Of a stretch of DNA of 19,240 nucleotides, positions 15,031 through 19,240 are shown in pieces. Location of the stretch: the NCBI GenBank assembly GCA_045645985.1, contig JAZRJV010000015.1, forward strand, positions 1 through 19,240. The letters are read 5' to 3'. Under the pieces are notes generated by a model. That model was not told the origin of the DNA, searched no databases, and was given only the letters and a program-made list of their open reading frames with translations. The DNA comes from RGIG9060 sp045645985 (GTDB lineage Bacteria > Spirochaetota > Spirochaetia > Treponematales > Treponemataceae). Numbering within the stretch: position 1 is the first letter of the stretch; every line of letters begins with the position of its first letter. A program made the translations under genes and the position numbers.

Positions 15031-15421
15031 GTGTCAAATAAGGTTCATCGTAACCCAAAAACATTTTATCGTGGGTAATAAAAAGCATACTATCAGCCTT
15101 TGCTTGAGCCAGAAGAAGTCTGTCAAATGGATCATTATGATAAGGAGCATCTTCTAAACGGCGTAAAGTTTCTAATTCAATAATGTGTCTATCGTCAATA
15201 GGAAGTTTTCTAAAACCAGCTTCTTCGCAATAATGCATAAATTCTCGACCAGATACATCTAATTTCTTTTTTCCATGTTTTATGGCAACTTCCCACATGG
15301 AAGCAATACTATAATATATTTCATTTTTAGGATTTTCTAATATATCTTTTACCTTATTAGGAAGTTTATCAGAACCTTCAATAATCCATAACAATAAATG
15401 AGTATCAAATAAAAATTCCAT
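15023..15421 (-). CDS. vapC: PIN-domain toxin (VapC-like ribonuclease)
   Basis: PIN-domain toxins are metal-dependent endoribonucleases that act on tRNA or rRNA until neutralised by a cognate antitoxin. The 132-residue protein has the acidic residues of the active site: D6 in 'LFDTHLLLW', E44 in 'SMWEVAIK', D97/D100 in 'HNDPFDRLLLAQA' and D118 in 'ITHDKMF'. This DTHxLLW / DPFDRLL subtype is common in bacterial chromosomes. It starts three bases after the antitoxin stop, so the two are co-transcribed with the antitoxin first. The stop codon lies in a 26-base inverted repeat shared with the amylase promoter region. All catalytic residues appear intact, so it is likely active. Confidence 0.92.
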   Translation of the reverse strand: MEFLFDTHLLLWIIEGSDKLPNKVKDILENPKNEIYYSIASMWEVAIKHGKKKLDVSGREFMHYCEEAGFRKLPIDDRHIIELETLRRLEDAPYHNDPFDRLLLAQAKADSMLFITHDKMFLGYDEPYLTLV

Positions 15422-15424
15422 AAA

Positions 15425-15673
15425 TTAATCTTCTCCATAAAACATTTGAGCAATTTCTTCATCCATAGAATTAAATTCTTCCAAATCAGGAACGGTGATT
15501 TTTCCCTTAGCAATTCCAATTCGTTTAGAAACATCAACTTGTGGAATCAATTTTATTACAGCCATAGGATTATTATTTTTGCAAATTATCACTTCATCCT
15601 CTTGTTTTGTTTCTAACAACATAAGCAATTTTGATAAGTTTGTTTTTGCTTCTAAAACATTTACTTTACACAT
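15425..15673 (-). CDS. Phd/YefM-type antitoxin
   Basis: This is the antitoxin of the adjacent PIN toxin. I start it at the ATG at 15673 (82 residues; 'MCKVNVLEAKTNLSKLL') because GGAGG lies five bases upstream; the ATG at 15685 overlaps that ribosome site and would add four residues. The N-terminal half has the Phd/YefM pattern: 'VNVLEAKTNLSKLL', 'DEVIICKNNNPMAVIKLIP'. This half dimerises and binds DNA. The acidic C-terminus ('VPDLEEFNSMDEEIAQMFYGED') is the expected toxin-binding tail. A 25-base palindrome directly upstream is the probable operator for autorepression, alone or with the toxin. Phd-type antitoxins pairing with PIN toxins are well known. Confidence 0.9.
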   Translation of the reverse strand: MCKVNVLEAKTNLSKLLMLLETKQEDEVIICKNNNPMAVIKLIPQVDVSKRIGIAKGKITVPDLEEFNSMDEEIAQMFYGED

Positions 15674-15684
15674 AAAAACCTCCA

Positions 15685-15709
15685 TAACTTAGTCAAGTTG
15701 ACTAAGTTA
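15685..15709. promoter_or_regulatory. Palindromic operator of the toxin-antitoxin operon
   Basis: Arms of 12 bases (left arm core AACTTAGTCAA, right arm core TTGACTAAGTT) flank one central G. The site touches the downstream edge of the -10 box and precedes the antitoxin ribosome site, the usual place for antitoxin autoregulation. Confidence 0.75.
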
Positions 15710-15738
15710 AATATACTACACAAATATTTAGATGTCAA
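15710..15738 (-). promoter_or_regulatory. Promoter of the toxin-antitoxin operon
   Basis: On the minus strand a perfect TTGACA (15738-15733), 17 bases, then TATATT (15715-15710). It is back to back with the recQ promoter, about 20 bases apart. Confidence 0.75.
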
Positions 15739-15756
15739 TATTTTTTTTTCATTTAC

Positions 15757-15785
15757 TTAACTTTTATCACTTTTTTTGACATAAT
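15757..15785 (+). promoter_or_regulatory. Candidate recQ promoter
   Basis: TTAACT (15757-15762), 17 bases, then CATAAT (15780-15785), six bases before the ATG at 15792. There is no ribosome-binding site in the gap, so a leaderless message is likely. Confidence 0.45.
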
Positions 15786-15791
15786 ATATAT

Positions 15792-17654
15792 ATGAAAAAA
15801 CTTCTAAAGCAATATTATGGATACAAAGATTTTCGCCCGGGACAAAAAGAAATAATTGATTCAATTTTACAAGGAAACGATACACTTGCAATTATGCCAA
15901 CAGGCGGAGGAAAATCACTTTGTTATCAAATTCCAAGTTTAATTTTTTCGGGACTAACAGTTGTTATTTCACCTTTAATTGCATTGATGGAAGATCAAGT
16001 TAAAAGTTTAGATTCAGTTGGAATTCCTTCACTTTTTTTAAATTCTTCACTTGAATGGGAAGAATACACATACAATATGAGTCAAATCCGTAGTGGAAAA
16101 ATCAAACTTTTATATTGCGCACCAGAAACTTTAGTTACAGAACGCATACAAAATCTCTTGGCACAAGTAGAAGTTTCTTGTATCACAATTGATGAAGCAC
16201 ACTGTATTTCAGAATGGGGACACGATTTTAGACCAGAATATCGTAGAATTTCAGAAATACGACAACTTTTTCCAAAAGCAGTTTGTCTTGCATTAACAGC
16301 AACTGCAACAGAAACAGTTAGAAAAGACATAAAAAAAACATTAAAGCTTGGACAAAATAAAGATTACAAAGAATTTATTTCAAGTTTTAACAGACCCAAT
16401 ATTTATCTTGATGTAATTTCAAAATCAGGAAGCACAAATTCAAAACTAAATGGAATAAAATTATCTCGTGCAGATGAAATCACTTTAGACTTTATCAAAT
16501 CTCACCAAAAAGAAAGTGGAATTATTTATTGCTTTTCAAGAAAAAAAGTTGATGAACTTACAGCTCTTTTACAAACTGCAGGATATTCAGCACTTCCCTA
16601 TCACGCAGGATTAAATGATACAACTCGTAGCCAAAACCAAGCAGATTTTATTAAGGATAATGTAAAAATCATTGTTGCAACTTTAGCATTTGGAATGGGA
16701 ATAAATAAGCCCAATGTTAGATATGTAATTCACTATGATTTGCCAAAATCAATTGAACAATATTACCAAGAAATCGGAAGAGCTGGACGAGACGGATTAC
16801 AGTCAACTGCACTATTGCTTTACAGTTATGGTGATACAAAAAAACTCAGTTATTTTATAGAAGAAAAAGCAGAAAAAGAGCGAAAAATTGCAGAAGAACA
16901 CTTAAAAAAGATGGTTCAGTATGCAGAAACTACAACTTGTAAACGAGAATTTTTGTTAAATCACTTTGGAGAATCACTAAAGAATGATACAAACACAACT
17001 GAAGAAAATTGCTGTTCTTCCTGCGAAAATAAAGATTCACTTTTAACAGATGTAACAATTCCTTGCCAAAAATTGATGTCGGCAATTTTAAGAACAAAAG
17101 AAAAGTTTGGTGCTCATTATGTAATTGATGTTTTACTTGGCTCAAAACAAAAAAAGATTTTAGATTATCAGCATGATACACTTTCAGTTTACGGAATCGG
17201 AACAGAATACTCAAAAACAGATTGGCTAAATATCACAAATCTTCTTATCGCAGAAAAATATATTCTAAAATCAGAAGATTACAATGTTCTTTCACTTACT
17301 GAATTTGCAAAAATTGCACTTTCACAGCGCAAAAAGATTTTCTTGCCATTTACACCAACTGGAAAAACAGGAACGCTAGAAACAAATTTATCAGCTAAAT
17401 TGCAGAAAAAATCTAAAATTCCATTTTCTGATAAAGAAGTTAAATTACAAGAAGCACTTAAAACACTTAGAAAAAAACTTGCAGAAGAATACAATGTTCC
17501 TCCATACATTATTTTTGGAGATAAAACCTTAGAACAATTAGTTTACGAAAAACCATTATCAGATTTTGAACTAGAAAATGTCTATGGACTTGCTGCAAAA
17601 AAAATTGAGCGATATGGAGAACAAATAATCAAAGTAATTGAAGAAAATATATAG
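15792..17654 (+). CDS. recQ: ATP-dependent DNA helicase RecQ
   Basis: RecQ unwinds DNA 3'-to-5' in recombination and replication-fork repair. The 620-residue protein has, in order: the motif 0 region 'YGYKDFRPGQKEII' (9-22), Walker A 'PTGGGKS' (36-42), 'DEAH' (134-137), the aromatic-rich loop 'CISEWGHDFRPEY', 'TATAT' (169-173) and motif VI 'QEIGRAGRDG' (326-335). A zinc-binding region, a winged helix and a C-terminal HRDC domain ('LRKKLAEEYNVPPYIIFGDKTLEQL') follow. The zinc site is odd: C383 and 'CCSSCENK' (407-414), where the last cysteine of the usual CxxCxxC is Lys414; C407 might substitute. The length is normal. The ATG has no Shine-Dalgarno. guaA follows after 58 bases with its own ribosome site. 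Confidence 0.96.
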   Translation: MKKLLKQYYGYKDFRPGQKEIIDSILQGNDTLAIMPTGGGKSLCYQIPSLIFSGLTVVISPLIALMEDQVKSLDSVGIPSLFLNSSLEWEEYTYNMSQIRSGKIKLLYCAPETLVTERIQNLLAQVEVSCITIDEAHCISEWGHDFRPEYRRISEIRQLFPKAVCLALTATATETVRKDIKKTLKLGQNKDYKEFISSFNRPNIYLDVISKSGSTNSKLNGIKLSRADEITLDFIKSHQKESGIIYCFSRKKVDELTALLQTAGYSALPYHAGLNDTTRSQNQADFIKDNVKIIVATLAFGMGINKPNVRYVIHYDLPKSIEQYYQEIGRAGRDGLQSTALLLYSYGDTKKLSYFIEEKAEKERKIAEEHLKKMVQYAETTTCKREFLLNHFGESLKNDTNTTEENCCSSCENKDSLLTDVTIPCQKLMSAILRTKEKFGAHYVIDVLLGSKQKKILDYQHDTLSVYGIGTEYSKTDWLNITNLLIAEKYILKSEDYNVLSLTEFAKIALSQRKKIFLPFTPTGKTGTLETNLSAKLQKKSKIPFSDKEVKLQEALKTLRKKLAEEYNVPPYIIFGDKTLEQLVYEKPLSDFELENVYGLAAKKIERYGEQIIKVIEENI

Positions 17655-17712
17655 AAAAAAACTTTAATTTATGATATAAAATTTTATACTTTTTTTATAG
17701 AGGGAAATTTTT

Positions 17713-18696
17713 ATGGAATTACCTAATAAAAGACCAGATGACATGGCTAGAATTACAACCATTGAATTGGCCAACAAATTTATTGAGGAACAAGTTGCCT
17801 TAGTTCGTGAACAAGTAAAAGACAAAAAAGTTTTACTTGCTCTTTCAGGTGGAGTTGATAGTTCTGTAGTTGCAGCACTTTTGATTAAAGCAATCGGAAA
17901 ACAACTCGTTTGTGTTCATGTAAATCACGGATTGATGAGAAAAGGTGAAAGCGAAGAAGTTGTTGAAGTTTTTGGAAAACAACTTGATGCAAACCTTATT
18001 TATATTGATGCAACAGATAGATTTTTAGATTTATTGAAAGATGTTGCAGAACCAGAAAAAAAACGCAAAATCATTGGTGGCGAATTTATCAAAGTTTTTG
18101 ATGAAGAAGCTTCTAAATTAGAAGGTATTTCTTTCTTAGCACAAGGAACAATCTATCCAGATATTATCGAAAGTGATGGAGTTAAAGCTCATCACAATGT
18201 TGGTGGTCTTCCAGAAGATATGCAATTTGAACTTGTAGAACCAGTTCGTCTTCTTTACAAAGATGAAGTTCGTGTAGTTGGAGAAGCATTAGGACTTCCA
18301 CACGGAATGGTTTACAGACAACCTTTCCCAGGCCCTGGTCTTGGAGTTCGCTGTCTTGGAGCAATTACTCGCGACAGATTAAACGCATTAAGAGAAGCAG
18401 ACGCAATTTTAAGAGAAGAATTTGACAAAGCAGGTCTTGATGGAAAAGTTTGGCAATATTTTATTTCTGTGCCAGATTTCAAAAGCGTTGGTGTTCGTGA
18501 CGGAAAAAGATACGAAGGTTGGCCTGCAATCATGAGAGCTGTAAACACAACAGACGCAATGACTGCAACAATCGAAGAAATCCCTTACGAAATTTTACAC
18601 AAAATTACAGCAAGAATCACAACTGAAGTTGAAGGAATTAACCGCGTTGTATACGATTTAACTCCAAAACCAGTTGGAACAATTGAATGGGAATAA
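17713..18696 (+). CDS. guaA: GMP synthase ATP-pyrophosphatase subunit lacking the glutaminase domain
   Basis: GMP synthase aminates XMP to GMP in the last step of guanine nucleotide synthesis. Bacterial GuaA is usually a fusion of about 510-525 residues with an N-terminal class I glutamine amidotransferase. This 327-residue protein has only the second half: 'FIEEQVALVREQV', the PP-loop 'LLALSGGVDSSVV' (about 41-53), 'VHVNHGLMRKGE', 'LAQGTIYPDIIES', 'RQPFPGPGLGVR' and the C-terminal dimerisation end 'TPKPVGTIEWE'. The start is sound: AGAGGG lies eight bases before the ATG, and upstream sequence is recQ plus an AT-rich gap, so this is not a visible truncation or frameshift. It must use free ammonia or a separate glutaminase subunit, as in archaea. 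A TATACT box at 17685-17690 with a weak -35 may serve it. Confidence 0.92.
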   Translation: MELPNKRPDDMARITTIELANKFIEEQVALVREQVKDKKVLLALSGGVDSSVVAALLIKAIGKQLVCVHVNHGLMRKGESEEVVEVFGKQLDANLIYIDATDRFLDLLKDVAEPEKKRKIIGGEFIKVFDEEASKLEGISFLAQGTIYPDIIESDGVKAHHNVGGLPEDMQFELVEPVRLLYKDEVRVVGEALGLPHGMVYRQPFPGPGLGVRCLGAITRDRLNALREADAILREEFDKAGLDGKVWQYFISVPDFKSVGVRDGKRYEGWPAIMRAVNTTDAMTATIEEIPYEILHKITARITTEVEGINRVVYDLTPKPVGTIEWE

Positions 18697-18729
18697 ATCT
18701 TTGCAAGTCATCCATGACTTGCAAAGATT
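18696..18729 (+). repeat. Perfect 16-bp hairpin at the guaA stop codon
   Basis: AATCTTTGCAAGTCAT (18696-18711) pairs perfectly with ATGACTTGCAAAGATT (18714-18729) around CC. It begins at the last base of the guaA stop codon. No T tract follows, so it is more likely an mRNA-end-stabilising structure, or a repeat element, than a simple terminator. Confidence 0.8.
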
Positions 18730-18731
18730 GA

Positions 18732-18756
18732 CAAGTTTTTGCTTTGCAAAAACTTG
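18732..18756 (+). repeat. Second perfect hairpin after guaA
   Basis: CAAGTTTTTGC (18732-18742) and GCAAAAACTTG (18746-18756) form an 11-bp stem with a three-base TTT loop. It follows the first hairpin by two bases and shares the TTTGCAA sequence with it. Confidence 0.75.
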
Positions 18757-18784
18757 CAGATAAATGTGAAAATGAATATTTTAT

Positions 18785-18814
18785 AGGAGGCATCCGTGCC
18801 TCCTTATTTTTTTT
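18785..18814 (+). terminator. Terminator, first copy
   Basis: AGGAGGCA (18785-18792) and TGCCTCCT (18797-18804) form an eight-bp GC-rich stem with loop TCCG, followed by TA and eight T. It is the first real terminator after guaA. Confidence 0.85.
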
Positions 18815-18859
18815 GGCATCCATGACTTGCAGATAAATGTGTATGTAAAATATTTTATT

Positions 18860-18888
18860 GGAGGCATCCGTGCCTCCTTATTTTTTTT
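18860..18888 (+). terminator. Terminator, second copy
   Basis: GGAGGCA (18860-18866) and TGCCTCC (18871-18877) with the same TCCG loop and a TTATTTTTTTT tail. It duplicates the terminator 73-75 bases upstream. Confidence 0.85.
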
Positions 18889-18960
18889 ATGCATCCTTGC
18901 CGAATTTTACAACCGAGTTTTACAGTATGACGGTGGCATCATTGACTTGAAAGTGTAAAA

Positions 18961-19041
18961 GTGAAAGACACATTTGATGATAATTTCGATTACTTTAAGT
19001 TTGAAGAAGAACAAGAACACACCCGCTCCCGCCGCGAATAA
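18961..19041 (+). other. Doubtful small reading frame, 26 codons
   Basis: A GTG-started frame encodes a very acidic stretch ('DDNFDYFKFEEEQE') ending in 'HTRSRRE'. Its last codons (ACC CGC TCC CGC CGC) are far more GC-rich than anything else in the window. It has no ribosome site and no known family, and it may be the remnant of a lost gene. Confidence 0.2.
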
Positions 19042-19044
19042 CAC

Positions 19045-19072
19045 TTGAAGTCTGCAAGTAAATCCGTATAAT
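19045..19072 (+). promoter_or_regulatory. Promoter of the gene at the right edge
   Basis: TTGAAG (19045-19050), 16 bases, then a perfect TATAAT (19067-19072). It predicts a leader of about 70 bases ending in GGAGGT (19133-19138). Confidence 0.65.
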
Positions 19073-19147
19073 GATTGTAGGAACAGTTAGACAAACTTTA
19101 ATAGGTCGAATAGGTGGGAAATTGAATTTTACGGAGGTATTCGCTAT

Positions 19148-19240
19148 ATGAAAAAATTTCTTATAAAATATAATCTGGAAATATTGAGCACATTGATGTT
19201 TTTATTCGTTACAGCCAGTGCAATTTTTAATGTGACCCCA
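19148..19240 (+). CDS. N-terminus of an uncharacterised membrane or secreted protein, cut by window end
   Basis: The ATG at 19148 has a strong GGAGGT nine bases upstream and stays open for 31 codons to the window edge. Two lysines and 'KYNLE' precede a hydrophobic stretch ('ILSTLMFLFVTASAIFNV', about residues 12-29), so the product starts with a transmembrane helix or signal peptide. I do not recognise a family from this fragment. Its own promoter and the repeat tract before it separate it from guaA. Confidence 0.65.
   Translation, partial: MKKFLIKYNLEILSTLMFLFVTASAIFNVTP

Larger units (their letters stand above)
18752..18890 (+). repeat. Tandem repeat of about 73 bases, two copies
   Basis: ACTTGCAGATAAATGTG occurs at 18752-18768 and again at 18825-18841. 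Each copy is followed by a variable AT-rich stretch, the GGAGGCATCCGTGCCTCC hairpin and a T run. A degenerate third start (ACTTGAAAGTG...) is visible at 18945. Confidence 0.8.
18697..19147. other. Gene-poor tract of hairpins and repeats between guaA and the last gene
   Basis: About 450 bases hold four hairpins, a 73-base tandem repeat, six copies of a CATCCATG-like motif, one doubtful 26-codon reading frame with unusually GC-rich codons (18961-19041), and a promoter with ribosome site for the last gene. I see no RNA gene or transposase in it. Confidence 0.7.

Noticed and set aside
14843..15157. Plus-strand open frame across the amylase start and toxin end
   Set aside because: Antisense to two well-supported genes, with no ribosome site or family likeness.
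15776..15781. Perfect TTGACA just before recQ as its -35 box
   Set aside because: A matching -10 would fall inside the coding sequence. The pair TTAACT / CATAAT upstream fits the start better.
17655..17712. ATAAAATTTTAT palindrome as recQ terminator or operator
   Set aside because: Pure AT dyad of 12 bases in very AT-rich DNA, no GC stem; likely by chance and overlaps a possible guaA -10 box.
18696..18944. Repeat tract as a CRISPR array
   Set aside because: Repeats are palindromic terminator units with similar, not unique, spacers, and no cas genes are present.
19086..19092. GTTAGAC resembling an integron attC core (GTTRRRY)
   Set aside because: No partner RYYYAAC or paired inner boxes at a suitable distance; chance match.

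Overview
The window is AT-rich chromosomal DNA most likely from a spirochaete of the genus Treponema, probably a gut or rumen species. The evidence is a class I lysyl-tRNA synthetase (typical of spirochaetes and archaea, rare in other bacteria), a Bmp/Tmp-type purine-nucleoside-like ABC transporter of the kind treponemes carry, lipoprotein signal sequences, and AT-biased codon use with TGA read as stop. The species cannot be fixed from this sequence.

Layout. 2-733 (+) is the 3' part of a TonB-like gene that enters from the left edge. It converges on a two-gene minus-strand operon (2945 down to 713): a small protein with a ThyX-like pattern, then a radical SAM protein with a cobalamin-binding-like N-terminus. 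3081-4064 (+) is a zinc-type substrate-binding lipoprotein without its permease or ATPase. It faces an orphan Hpt phosphotransfer protein (4422-4072, -), whose promoter overlaps that of a divergent metallo-beta-lactamase-fold protein (4478-5398, +). 5471-9740 (+) is a complete, tightly packed ABC operon: BMP-family binding protein, double ATPase and two permeases, probably for nucleoside uptake. Facing it on the minus strand are rubrerythrin, class I lysS, a Gfo/Idh/MocA oxidoreductase, a secreted GH13 amylase lipoprotein, and a Phd/PIN-type toxin-antitoxin pair. On the plus strand follow recQ and a guaA gene that encodes only the ATP-pyrophosphatase part of GMP synthase.

The last 540 bases are a gene-poor tract of hairpins and a 73-base tandem repeat carrying two terminators. 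After it, a new promoter and ribosome-binding site open a membrane-protein gene cut by the right edge.

Functional themes are nucleotide supply (nucleoside ABC operon, stand-alone GMP synthase subunit, perhaps the ThyX-like protein), metal and oxidative homeostasis (zinc-binding lipoprotein, rubrerythrin), carbohydrate use (amylase, oxidoreductase) and genome maintenance (recQ, toxin-antitoxin). The two most unusual signals are non-coding. First, five genes have a plausible -10 box only 6-9 bases before the ATG and no Shine-Dalgarno sequence, which suggests leaderless mRNAs. Second, a set of hairpins downstream of guaA shares the same apex sequence on unrelated stems. I found no CRISPR array, RNA gene, insertion sequence or clear multi-gene defence system beyond the toxin-antitoxin pair.
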